NCBI RefSeq assembly: GCF_039541815.1
Contig: NZ_BAABGY010000016.1
Coordinates: 248,001-312,000, forward strand
Source: Flavisolibacter amylovorans
GTDB lineage: Bacteria > Bacteroidota > Bacteroidia > Chitinophagales > Chitinophagaceae
Direction of reading: 5' to 3'
DNA: 64,000 bases
Positions 41,888 to 49,702 of this stretch are shown one piece after another. Each line of letters starts with the position of its first letter. Position 1 is the stretch's first letter. Position numbers and translations under genes: made by a program. The notes below the pieces were generated by a model. The model was not told where the DNA came from. It was given only the letters and a program-made list of their open reading frames with translations, and searched no databases.

Positions 41888-43243
41888 CTACAACTTCACG
41901 AACTCGACGCGGCGGTTCTTTGCCTTGCCTTCCTTGCTGGCGTTATCGGCCACGGGCTGGCCCGCGCCTTTGCCGTCGGTCTGCAGGCGGCTGGCGTCGA
42001 CGCCCATGCCGGCGAGGGCGCTGCGCACGGCGGCCGCACGCTGCTTCGAAAGCGCCAGGTTCTTCGCGGCATCGCCGTCGCTGTCGGTGTGGCCGGTGAT
42101 CTTCACCTTCACGGAGGGGTTATCCTGCAGCACCTTCGCGATCTCCTGGAGCACCCCGGCGCTCTCGGGCTTGATGCGGTCGGAGCTTACGTCGAAGTGG
42201 ATGCCATTGGTCACGAGCCTGCCTTCGGTGAGGAGCTTGCTGCGCAGGTCGGCGCTTCCCTGCGCAAAGCGGATGTTGGAAATGTAATAGCCTACTTCAT
42301 TGTCGGTATACGGTGAGGAGCCGGTCTCGAAGGCGAGGCGGTTAAAGGCGGCATTGGCGGGCACGGCCTGCGGCAGGTCGTAGATCTTGTCGCCGTTGAT
42401 CCAGAGGCGGAAGCGCTCCTTCTGCACCCAGATGGCCACGTGGATCGGCTTGTCGATAAGCCCGCTCATGCTGCGCAGGTCCTTGCCTTCCTGGCTGAAC
42501 AGGACGTTGTTGTGCCCGCCCTCGGAGCTGAAGATGCTGAGGGTGGAGCCTTCCTCGGGATAGGGCGCCAGCACAAGCCGCACGTCGGTCTTCGCCTCGA
42601 AGTTGCCCGCGAAGAACTTGCGGGCGCGGTCGTCGCCGGTCTCTACGTTCATGAGGCGGATCACGAACTCGGGGTAATTGGTGTTCTGTGTATTGGGCGG
42701 CAGGTGCAGCACGAGGTCGAATTCCGTGGTGAAGTTCTCGGGCAGCTTCTTGATGTAGGGCGACACGAAGTGGCCTTCCTTGAACAGCTGCATCCACTTC
42801 CCGTCGAGGCCCTGGATCGTGACAGCCTCGCCGCGGTTGTTGGTCGACCACTTGAGCGGAAATTCGCCGATGACGTCCTGCGAGAAGTCTTCGGCGTATA
42901 CGATCTCGGCACCGGGGATGAAGTCATAGCGCGAATAAGCCTTGAACGCGGCGGCAGGCGTAGCAGCGACAGCGGGAGTCGCCGTGGCCGTGCTGGCAGG
43001 CGCAGCGGTGCTTGCCGGCGAGGCGGCCGTTGCTGCCGGCTGCGCGGCGGGCTGGGCTTTGGTCTTGTCTTTGCGGGCGGCTTCGGCGGCCTTGCCTTCG
43101 GCGGCGTCGAGGCCTTTGTCCATACCCTGGTCGATCTTCTGGTCGACGCGGTTCTTCACCTTGTCGGAGAACCGGTCGAGGAGGGATTGCGATTGGGCGA
43201 GCGCCGGCAGGAGCAGGGCGAGCAGGAGGATGCGGTGTCTCAT
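41888..43243 (-). CDS. OmpA-family outer-membrane/peptidoglycan-binding protein
   Basis: The 451-residue protein has a signal peptide (to about residue 19), a charged helical start (KVKNRVDQKIDQGMDKGL), an Ala/Thr/Pro-rich linker (about 60-98), a concanavalin/LamG-like sandwich (about 105-330; YDFIPGAEIVYAEDFSQD, RFRLWINGDKIYDL), and a C-terminal OmpA domain (about 340-451). The OmpA domain shows GIHFDVSSDRIKPES, VKVKITGHTDSDGD with the peptidoglycan-binding Asp, and the terminal KNRRVEFVKL. It likely anchors an outer-membrane complex to the cell wall. It is the only gene of its transcription unit, with its own terminator. Confidence 0.9.
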   Translation of the reverse strand: MRHRILLLALLLPALAQSQSLLDRFSDKVKNRVDQKIDQGMDKGLDAAEGKAAEAARKDKTKAQPAAQPAATAASPASTAAPASTATATPAVAATPAAAFKAYSRYDFIPGAEIVYAEDFSQDVIGEFPLKWSTNNRGEAVTIQGLDGKWMQLFKEGHFVSPYIKKLPENFTTEFDLVLHLPPNTQNTNYPEFVIRLMNVETGDDRARKFFAGNFEAKTDVRLVLAPYPEEGSTLSIFSSEGGHNNVLFSQEGKDLRSMSGLIDKPIHVAIWVQKERFRLWINGDKIYDLPQAVPANAAFNRLAFETGSSPYTDNEVGYYISNIRFAQGSADLRSKLLTEGRLVTNGIHFDVSSDRIKPESAGVLQEIAKVLQDNPSVKVKITGHTDSDGDAAKNLALSKQRAAAVRSALAGMGVDASRLQTDGKGAGQPVADNASKEGKAKNRRVEFVKL

Positions 43244-43382
43244 ATAGCGGTTTTGGTAGAATGGAAACGGTTGGTCGGATGCAAAGGTGCACCGGCCTGA
43301 GGTGGAGGCGCAGTGCGTCTGTATGAGTTGGTAAAAGGGAGCGATGAAGTGACGACCGTAAGACTACGGGAAGGGTTCGCGG

Positions 43383-43422
43383 ATGTGGGATTTGAGATTT
43401 GAGATTTCGGATTTCAGATTCC
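43383..43422. repeat. GATTTGA/GATTTCA period-7 array
   Basis: Units GATTTGA, GATTTGA, GATTTCG, GATTTCA, GATTCC are visible. The same unit family flanks the gap between the peroxidase-like gene and arsS (48351-48486). Confidence 0.75.
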
Positions 43423-43733
43423 TGGGCGGCGCGGGTGCAACGAGTGTGGCGATGGGCCGGCTCGCGTCCTGGCCGGAAGCTGACTCTAAATCAGGAGTGC
43501 TCGGAAAAACCGTGAAGCGTGAAGCTTGAGGTGTGAGCGGAAAGCGGCTCCTGCCCGATTCTTCTTTTCACGCCTGGCAAAGCGGAGGCGGAATGATGTT
43601 CGGGCCCTGGAGGCCGTGTGCCGCGGGCCCCGCGCACAGGCGCCGCTCACCTGGTGCCGACACGACATCCAGGCGGGAACCGGCACGCCATGCTTCCTGC
43701 GGTAGGCCTCGGGAAATCCGCCGCATTCGGGTG

Positions 43734-43844
43734 TTACCGGCAGGTTTCGGTGCAGGTATCAACGGGAGGTGCCGCGCCGGCCTCCGCTTTCAGGAAGAGG
43801 AGCAGGAGCAGCAGGGCGAGGAGCTTGAAGAAAGTGGGGAACAT
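43734..43844 (-). CDS. Possible small secreted peptide (36 aa)
   Basis: A frame starting at ATG 43844 encodes a Phe/Leu-rich hydrophobic segment (MFPTFFKLLALLLLLLFL), then KAEAGAAPPVDTCTETCR and a TAA stop. The layout is a signal peptide plus an 18-residue tail with two cysteines. A box close to the -7 consensus (TACTTTCG, 43849-43856) lies directly upstream. There are no homologues that I recognise, and in GC-rich DNA such frames also arise by chance. Confidence 0.25.
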   Translation of the reverse strand: MFPTFFKLLALLLLLLFLKAEAGAAPPVDTCTETCR

Positions 43845-44038
43845 GCACCGAAAGTAAACGGAGACCCGCGGCCGGCAGGGATCGAACCGTACCGACCGGC
43901 GCATTTGTTTTATGAATTGCACATGCAGCTGCCAAAGCCGGCCCGCATGCTCCCTGGCCTCCAGCTCCAGCAACAAGAGCAGGGACTACTTTCTCCCGCC
44001 TCGTGGAGCTCCCGGCTCGGGGATTACTCCCGACCTGC

Positions 44039-45112
44039 TCATCGTTTCGCCTCAAGCGAGCTCATGTCGATCACGTAGCGGAAGCGTACCTCCCCCTTCG
44101 CCATCCGGTCGAACGCGTCGTTGATGTCGGGCATGTTGATCAGTTCCACATCGGGCTGGATGCCGTGCTGCGCGCAGAAGTCGAGCACCTCCTGCGTTTC
44201 GGCCACGCCGCCGATGAGCGATCCGGCGATGCTGCGCCGGTGAAAAGCCACCTCGTTGTTGTCGATGCCCTTCTTGTAGGCACCCAGCATGCCCACCGTC
44301 ACCAGCGTGCCGTCGCGCTTCAGCAGCGTCACGTAGGGGTTGACGTCGAAAGGATCGGGGATCGTAACGAGGATGAAGTGGTAGGAAAGCTCTTTGGCCT
44401 CCATTGCTTTCTTGTCGGTCGAAAGAAGTACTTCGTCCGCACCGAGTGCCTTCGCCTCTGCTTCCTTTTCTCCGGAGGTAGTGATCACGGTAACCGTGGC
44501 GCCACGCGCCTTCGCGAGCTTCACGGCCATATGCCCGAGCCCGCCGAGACCCACTACGGCAACCTGGTGCCCGGCGCCGATCTTCCAGTGCTTCAGCGGC
44601 GACCAGGTGGTGACGCCCGCGCAGAGGATGGGCGCGGCGCGCTCCACCGCCAGCTCCGGCGGTATCCGCAGCACGAAGCGCTCCTTCACCACGATATTGA
44701 CCGAGTAGCCGCCATACGTATTACTACCGTCCGGCTTCATCGGGCCGTTATAGGTGAGCGTGCAGCCCTTCGGGCCCTCGCAGTATTGCTCCTCGCCTTC
44801 GGCGCAGGGTGCGCAGGTGCCGCAGGAATCGACCATGCAGCCAACGCCCACGATATCGCCCGCCTTGAACTTCGTGACCGACGCACCCGCCTCGCGCACG
44901 CGCCCGATGATCTCGTGGCCCGGAACGCAGGGATAGATCGTATTGCCCCAGTCGTTCTTTACCTGGTGCAGGTCGGAGTGGCACACGCCGCAGTACAGGA
45001 TGTCGATGAGGAGCTCGTCGGCCTTCGGTGCGGCACGCTCGAAGTCGATGGGATGCAGTTTGCTGAGCACGGAGCCGGTGGCGCCGTATCCTCTGGAAGG
45101 AATGGGAGTCAT
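44039..45112 (-). CDS. Zinc-dependent NAD(P) alcohol dehydrogenase, CAD/YahK type
   Basis: The 357-residue medium-chain dehydrogenase has the catalytic zinc motif CGVCHSDLHQ (about residues 37-46), PGHEIIGRV with the second zinc ligand, the structural zinc lobe SCGTCAPCAEGEEQYC, and the nucleotide-binding GLGGLGHMAVKLAKARGA. The spacing and the YNGPMKPDGSNTYGGYS segment place it in the cinnamyl-alcohol-dehydrogenase-like aldehyde reductases (YahK/AdhC), normally NADPH-preferring. It likely reduces a broad range of aldehydes in the cytosol. It stands alone between the GrpB-family gene and the non-coding region. Confidence 0.92.
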   Translation of the reverse strand: MTPIPSRGYGATGSVLSKLHPIDFERAAPKADELLIDILYCGVCHSDLHQVKNDWGNTIYPCVPGHEIIGRVREAGASVTKFKAGDIVGVGCMVDSCGTCAPCAEGEEQYCEGPKGCTLTYNGPMKPDGSNTYGGYSVNIVVKERFVLRIPPELAVERAAPILCAGVTTWSPLKHWKIGAGHQVAVVGLGGLGHMAVKLAKARGATVTVITTSGEKEAEAKALGADEVLLSTDKKAMEAKELSYHFILVTIPDPFDVNPYVTLLKRDGTLVTVGMLGAYKKGIDNNEVAFHRRSIAGSLIGGVAETQEVLDFCAQHGIQPDVELINMPDINDAFDRMAKGEVRFRYVIDMSSLEAKR

Positions 45113-45251
45113 GGAAGAAGCGTTTTAGACCCGCAGCGCTGCGAAACGTATACCACGGTGCGGATGTGCAGAATCGGGCATAGCGGCGTCCCTGTACCAC
45201 TCCACAAAACCATCGCTACCGGAAGGGCTTCCTCAGGATGGGCACAGGGCG

Positions 45252-45827
45252 TCAACGCTTCCTTTCGAGGCGGCGCAGGGCCTCGGCCTCAGCTGCCTTG
45301 ACAAAGGCGTCCTTACCGGTGTTGTAGGCGTTCATATCGGGCCACTCCTGCGCGGACAGTTCTAGCTTGAGGGCCGTATAGGCCGTCCGCAGCGCGGCGT
45401 CGGAGCGCAACCGGTCGCGGAAGGCGAGGTCCCGGATCCAGTCGGGCGTGCCGTGTACGATGAGGTGGATATGCGTCAGCGAGTGTACGTCGCGGCCGAT
45501 CACCAGGGAGCTTCCGGCGCCTATCTCAGGAAACGCACCTTCCTGCAGGCGCACGAAAAAGCGGCGGGCGGGCCAGGCCCGCTCGAATGCCGACACATAG
45601 GTGAACCCGGCGGTCGTCATGGGCCCGACCGTTTCATCCAGGTTTCCTTCCGCTCCGACCCCGACCAGTATATCTACGATCGGCTTCGCCGCGAGCCCTG
45701 GCACCGACGTACTTCCGATGTGCCCGATGGCCGGCGCAAGCGGATGCAGCGCGGCCGTGATGACCGCCCGCTCGGCCTCGAAGCGGCACGTCCAACCGGG
45801 ATCGTAAGAGACAACGGAAACCTTCAT
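45252..45827 (-). CDS. GrpB-family protein (UPF0157, nucleotidyltransferase-like)
   Basis: The 191-residue protein shows the GrpB pattern: the N-terminal YDPGWTCRFEAE, the IGHIGSTSVPGLAAKPIVDI core that resembles the G-S and D-x-D elements of nucleotidyltransferases, and the THIHLIVHGTPDW segment before the last helices. The biochemical activity of most members is unproven. The ATG at 45827 is preferred because it gives the standard MKVSVVSYDPGW start and leaves a 10-bp gap after the purine nucleoside phosphorylase gene, with which it is probably co-transcribed. Confidence 0.88.
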   Translation of the reverse strand: MKVSVVSYDPGWTCRFEAERAVITAALHPLAPAIGHIGSTSVPGLAAKPIVDILVGVGAEGNLDETVGPMTTAGFTYVSAFERAWPARRFFVRLQEGAFPEIGAGSSLVIGRDVHSLTHIHLIVHGTPDWIRDLAFRDRLRSDAALRTAYTALKLELSAQEWPDMNAYNTGKDAFVKAAEAEALRRLERKR

Positions 45828-45837
45828 GAGGCTTTGC

Positions 45838-46659
45838 TCAGGCAAGTTTTCCGACCACTTCGGCAAATACCTTACTCAGCTTCTGGTCGGCCTGGCCCGC
45901 CACTTCGATGATCTCGGCAATGTTCACGGGCTTCAGGTTATCGGGATCGCATTCATCGGTGATGACCGACACGGCTGCGCATTCGATGCCGATCTGGTTG
46001 GCTACGATCACCTCGGGCACCGTGCTCATGCCTACGGTGTCGGCGCCCATGGAGCGGAGCCAGCGGTACTCGGCGCGCGTTTCGAGGTTGGGGCCCATCA
46101 CCGACACGTATACACCTTTGTGCACGGGTAATCCCTGCGCTGCAATCGCTTCCGACAGCAGCTCCTGGAGGCGCGCGTTGTAGGGCGCGCTCATATCGGT
46201 GAAGCGGTTGCCAAAGGCGTCGCCAAGGCCGCGCAGCGGGTTGTCGGGCAGGAGGTTGATGTGGTCGTCGGCGATGACGAGGTCGCCCTTGCGGAAGGCG
46301 GGGTTCATGCCGCCGGCCGCGTTGCTGAGGAGGAGCTGCCGGATGCCGAGCCCGCCCAGCACACGCACGGGGAAGGTGAGCTGCGCCATCGAGAAGCCGT
46401 CGTAATAATGAAAGCGGCCCTGCATGGCCACCACCGGCACTCCGCTCAGCGTGCCGAAGAGGAGCGCGCCCTGGTGAAAGGCCGTGGCCGACTTCGGGAA
46501 GTGCGGGAGCTCGGCATAAGGAAAGCGGTGCGTAACGTCGATGAGGCCCGCGAGCGCATGAAGGCCCGTGCCCAGCACGATGCCGACGCGCGGCGCCGTG
46601 GGCACGCGTTCCTGGATAAAAGCGATGGTCTCGGAAAGGGCGGCGGCAATAGGTTCCAT
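45838..46659 (-). CDS. Purine nucleoside phosphorylase, inosine/guanosine type
   Basis: The 273-residue protein belongs to the trimeric PNP family that splits (deoxy)inosine and guanosine with phosphate in purine salvage. Visible motifs are GIVLGTGLHALAGLI (phosphate loop), VVAMQGRFHYYDGFSM, LLSNAAGGMNPAF, DDHINLLPDNPLRG, MGPNLETRAEYRWLRSMGAD and TVPEVIVANQIGIE. The ITDECDPDN segment carries the purine-binding residue region, where N is usual in the inosine/guanosine-specific type. It starts at the ATG at 46659, 115 bp from the divergent arsenosugar-locus start. Confidence 0.93.
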   Translation of the reverse strand: MEPIAAALSETIAFIQERVPTAPRVGIVLGTGLHALAGLIDVTHRFPYAELPHFPKSATAFHQGALLFGTLSGVPVVAMQGRFHYYDGFSMAQLTFPVRVLGGLGIRQLLLSNAAGGMNPAFRKGDLVIADDHINLLPDNPLRGLGDAFGNRFTDMSAPYNARLQELLSEAIAAQGLPVHKGVYVSVMGPNLETRAEYRWLRSMGADTVGMSTVPEVIVANQIGIECAAVSVITDECDPDNLKPVNIAEIIEVAGQADQKLSKVFAEVVGKLA

Positions 46660-46773
46660 AAGCAGTGCTGTTGCGAAAGGCTAATGTACAGCATTGCGGG
46701 CCCGTTAAAATAGATTCCGGGCAGAACCCCCGCGGCGTAAATTACGTACCTAACCCTGCACCATCCAATCGCC

Positions 46774-48018
46774 ATGCTCCGACCGCTTGTCTTTGCCCTG
46801 CTGCTGCTCTGCGGCCCCGCGGCCGCCCAAGGCTTCCGGCCCGGCGACGTCGTGCCCGACCTGCCCACGCCCCGCGTGCTCAACCACAGCGGCAGGGCCG
46901 CAACGCTTGCGGAGCTCCGTGGCCGCATTACGATCCTCGATCTCTTCGGCACCTGGTGCGTGCCCTGCGTGCGCGCCCTCCCCCACCTGCGATCGCTGCA
47001 GGCGCAGTTCCCGGAACTGAAGGTGCTGTTGCTGTCGAGCGAGCCGGAAGCGAAGCTGCGTGCCTTTCTCCAGGGCCGCGATCTGCCCTTCCCGGTGATC
47101 GTGGATGCCGGCGGATCGCTTACCGCGCGCTTTGCACCGCCGGCCTATCCCTATACCCTTGTGCTCGACGCCCGCGGCGCTGTGCTCGCCGCCACCGACG
47201 CCGCGGCGCTCACGCCGGAGGCGATCCGGGGCTGGCTCGCCGCGCAGCCCGGTACTGCCGTATCTTCCGGTAGCCCCGCCCCCATGCCTGCTGCCGGCAA
47301 CCATACCACCCCCTCGTCCGCCCTCGTGCGCCTGTCGCAGGAGTTTGCCTACGCGGTGAAGACCGGCGATCCCGCAGCGCCCTTCCTCGACCGCCTCCGC
47401 GCCCTCGACCTCCCGACCCTGCGCGACAGCCTGCGCACCAATGCGGAGAAGACCGCCTTCTGGATCAACGTCTACAATGCCTATACGCAGGTACTGCTGC
47501 ACGGCGATCCGTCGCTCTACCAAAGCCGTGGGCGCTTCTTCTCGGCCCGGCGGCTCGAGCTCGGGGGCGAGCGGCTTTCGCTCGACGATATCGAGCACGG
47601 CCTCCTCCGCCGCTCGCGCATCAAGTGGAGCCATGGCTACCTCCGCAACCCGTTTCCCGGCGCGTTCAAGAAGGCGCTGCGTGTCGATACCGTAGATCCA
47701 CGGGTCCACTTCGCCCTCAACTGCGGCGCGAAGAGCTGCCCGCCCATCGCTTTCTACTCCGACACCGGCCTCGACCGGCAGCTGGAGCTCGCCGCCAACA
47801 ATTACCTCTCCACAAGCGTTAGCTACGACGCGGCGCAGAACGTGGCCACGCTCCCGGCGATCCTCGGCTGGTTCCGCGGCGACTTCGGCGGCAAGGACGG
47901 GCTGCGCCGGCTCCTGCACGAAAAAGGACTCGTGCCGCCGAACAAAAAGCCGCGCCTGCGCTTCGGTAGATACGACTGGCAACTCTTTCTCGATAACTAC
48001 AAAACAGACCCGATATGA
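46774..48018 (+). CDS. Secreted thioredoxin-like/DUF547 fusion protein
   Basis: The 414-residue protein has a signal peptide (MLRPLVFALLLLCGPAAAQ), a TlpA/thioredoxin-like domain (about residues 22-155) with the redox motif WCVPC (about 63-67) and the cis-Pro region PPAYPYTLVLD, a Pro/Ser linker (about 158-182), and a DUF547 domain (about 185-405; KTAFWINVYNAYTQVLL, HFALNCGAKSCPPIAFYS). In DUF547 proteins the N-C-x-x-x-S-C-P segment is conserved, but no activity is established. Its stop codon overlaps the start of the arsenosugar-associated peroxidase-like gene (ATGA), so it is translationally coupled to the arsenosugar locus. A periplasmic thiol role in handling arsenic species is an inference. 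Confidence 0.85.
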   Translation: MLRPLVFALLLLCGPAAAQGFRPGDVVPDLPTPRVLNHSGRAATLAELRGRITILDLFGTWCVPCVRALPHLRSLQAQFPELKVLLLSSEPEAKLRAFLQGRDLPFPVIVDAGGSLTARFAPPAYPYTLVLDARGAVLAATDAAALTPEAIRGWLAAQPGTAVSSGSPAPMPAAGNHTTPSSALVRLSQEFAYAVKTGDPAAPFLDRLRALDLPTLRDSLRTNAEKTAFWINVYNAYTQVLLHGDPSLYQSRGRFFSARRLELGGERLSLDDIEHGLLRRSRIKWSHGYLRNPFPGAFKKALRVDTVDPRVHFALNCGAKSCPPIAFYSDTGLDRQLELAANNYLSTSVSYDAAQNVATLPAILGWFRGDFGGKDGLRRLLHEKGLVPPNKKPRLRFGRYDWQLFLDNYKTDPI

Positions 48019-48350
48019 GCAATCATTATTACAACGCAGAGGACCTCGGCAAATTCGGCAGCATCGGCGAATTCCAGCAGCCGCTGGCTGACAAGTTCTT
48101 CGCCTATTATGGCGAGGTGTTCAAGGACAGCGCGCTCACGGCGCGCGAGAAGTCGCTCATCGCCCTGGCGGTGGCCCACGCCGTGCAATGCCCCTATTGC
48201 ATCGACGCCTACAGCACCGACGCCTACGAGAAGGGCTGGAGCGAAGGCCAGATGATGGAGGCCATCCATGTAGCCGGTGCCATCAAGGGCGGCGCCGTGC
48301 TGGTGCATGGCGTGCAGATGATGAACAAGGTGAAGGAAATAGCGATGTGA
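48015..48350 (+). CDS. Arsenosugar biosynthesis-associated peroxidase-like protein (AhpD/CMD fold)
   Basis: The 111-residue protein has the carboxymuconolactone decarboxylase/AhpD fold with the redox motif HAVQCPYCIDAY (Cys-x-x-Cys about residues 59-62, followed by the usual acidic and His region). It matches the small peroxidase-like family (TIGR04030 type) found next to arsS. It probably acts in the cytosol as a thiol peroxidase or reductant of arsenic intermediates, but no activity is proven. Its ATG overlaps the stop of the DUF547 fusion gene by four bases, and arsS follows after an inverted array pair. Confidence 0.88.
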   Translation: MSNHYYNAEDLGKFGSIGEFQQPLADKFFAYYGEVFKDSALTAREKSLIALAVAHAVQCPYCIDAYSTDAYEKGWSEGQMMEAIHVAGAIKGGAVLVHGVQMMNKVKEIAM

Positions 48351-48486
48351 TTTCGGATTTGGGATTTCAGATTTGCTTGGGTCCCCGCTTTTCCTAATCG
48401 TGCCTGACCGACTTTAATGCTTGTAGGAACCCGAAGTAATGGCCGCATGGAAGAGAATCTGAAATCACAAATCTGAAATCTGAAAT
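48351..48486. repeat. Inverted pair of GGATTTC/AATCTGA arrays between the peroxidase-like gene and arsS
   Basis: TTTCGGATTTGGGATTTCAG and ATTTGC (48351-48376) face AATCTGAAATCACAAATCTG and AAATCTGAAAT (48456-48486). The period is 7, and 79 bp lie between. It starts directly at the stop codon of the peroxidase-like gene. Confidence 0.85.
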
Positions 48487-48518
48487 AAAGCAAGCTGTTT
48501 GCTATAAATGAACGACTG

Positions 48519-49583
48519 ATGAATCTACCCCCCCGCACTTCCCTCCAGCGGCAGCAACATGCGCTTGCAGATGTGCAGGCCCAGCTCAACATCCTGGAGC
48601 ACGGGCAGACCGGCGACTTTGCGCTCGTGCCCTTCCAGCAGAAGCTGGAGGAAAGCGCGCTGTACCCGCTGAAGCCCACCGGTGTCTCCATCTTCCAGGT
48701 CAACGTAGGCAAGATGTGCAACCAGGTGTGCAAGCACTGTCATGTGGATGCGGGTCCCGACCGCACCGAGATCATGACCCGCGACACGATGGAGCAATGC
48801 CTCGCCGCGCTGCGCGCCCACCCCGGGCTCACTACCGTGGACCTTACCGGCGGCGCGCCCGAGATGAACCCGCACTTCCGCTGGTTCGTAACGGAAATCC
48901 GGAAGCTGGGGCGCCACGTGCTGGTGCGCTGCAACCTCACCATCATCCGCGCCAACAAGAAGTACCACGACCTCCCGCAATTCTACAGGGAGCACGGTGT
49001 AGAGGTGGTGTCGTCGCTGCCCTTCTACACCGCCGACCGCACCGACCGCCAGCGCGGCGACGGGGTCTTCGCCGACTCGATCGCGGCGCTGCAGCAGCTC
49101 AACGAAGCAGGTTATGGAAAGGACGGCACCGGCCTCGTGCTCAACCTGGTGTACAACCCCGCGGGCGCCTTTATGCCGCCCCCGCAGGCCGCGCTCGAAA
49201 AGGAGTACAAGCAGGCCCTGCTCGAGCGGTATGGCATCGTGTTCAACAACCTCTTCGCCATCACCAACCTGCCCATCTCGCGCTTCCTCGACTTCCTGCT
49301 GCAAAGCGGCAACTACGAGAAGTACATGGAAAAGCTCGTGAACGCGTACAACCCGGTAGCCGCTGCCAACGTGATGTGCCGCAACACGATCTCCATCGGC
49401 TGGGACGGGTACCTCTATGACTGCGATTTCAACCAGATGCTCGACCTGAAGGTGGACGGCGCGGTGAAGCACATCGCGCAATTCGACACCGCGGTGCTCA
49501 ACGGCCGCGACATCGTCATCAACCAGCATTGCTACGGCTGCACCGCGGGCTCGGGATCGAGCTGCGGCGGCGCGGTGGCGTAA
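48519..49583 (+). CDS. arsS: Arsenosugar biosynthesis radical SAM protein ArsS
   Basis: The 354-residue enzyme has the radical SAM cluster motif CNQVCKHCHVDAGP (Cys-x3-Cys-x2-Cys, about residues 67-74), the SAM-binding DLTGGAPEMNPHF stretch, and a C-terminal DUF3641-type domain with further cysteines (NVMCRNTISIGWDG, DCDFNQM, QHCYGCTAGSGSSCGG). ArsS transfers a 5'-deoxyadenosyl group to methylated arsenite in arsenosugar biosynthesis. The normal length and all three cluster cysteines indicate a functional enzyme. The ATG at 48519 gives the standard start; the gene is flanked by two inverted array pairs and followed by arsM 119 bp downstream. Confidence 0.95.
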   Translation: MNLPPRTSLQRQQHALADVQAQLNILEHGQTGDFALVPFQQKLEESALYPLKPTGVSIFQVNVGKMCNQVCKHCHVDAGPDRTEIMTRDTMEQCLAALRAHPGLTTVDLTGGAPEMNPHFRWFVTEIRKLGRHVLVRCNLTIIRANKKYHDLPQFYREHGVEVVSSLPFYTADRTDRQRGDGVFADSIAALQQLNEAGYGKDGTGLVLNLVYNPAGAFMPPPQAALEKEYKQALLERYGIVFNNLFAITNLPISRFLDFLLQSGNYEKYMEKLVNAYNPVAAANVMCRNTISIGWDGYLYDCDFNQMLDLKVDGAVKHIAQFDTAVLNGRDIVINQHCYGCTAGSGSSCGGAVA

Positions 49584-49585
49584 AA

Positions 49586-49688
49586 ACAAATTCAAAAGTC
49601 AAAAATGTACCCCTTTCATCTGTCTTACGCATTTGTAAAGCCCGTTGCCGCGAACCCGTTTTTTGACTTTTGAATTTTGACTTTTCAC
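49586..49688. repeat. Inverted pair of TCAAAAG arrays between arsS and arsM
   Basis: ACAAATTCAAAAGTCAAAAA (49586-49605) faces TTTTTTGACTTTTGAATTTT, then GACTTTTCAC (49659-49688). The period is about 7 and the centre is about 53 bp. The right array ends 14 bp before the arsM ATG. Confidence 0.85.
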
Positions 49689-49702
49689 TTAACCCCATTG
49701 AT

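Larger units (their letters stand above)
43244..44038. other. 795-bp region with little or no coding evidence
   Basis: The region contains a period-7 GATTTGA/GATTTCG array (43383-43422) and GC-rich sequence whose longer open frames look like antisense shadows (Arg/Ala/Gly-rich, no domains). The only candidate gene is the 36-codon reading frame at 43734-43844. The sequence GGTTCGATCCC on the minus strand near 43886 resembles a tRNA T-arm but does not fold. Confidence 0.5.

Noticed and set aside
43880..43900. tRNA T-arm-like sequence GGTTCGATCCC on the minus strand
   Set aside because: The flanking bases do not form the 5-bp T-stem (TACGG against CCTGC fails), and no anticodon or acceptor arm can be drawn in the surrounding sequence.
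43533..44078. Plus-strand 181-codon frame in the gap between the OmpA-family and alcohol dehydrogenase genes
   Set aside because: Codon use and composition are not gene-like, no domain is seen and its 3' end overlaps the alcohol dehydrogenase gene antisense.
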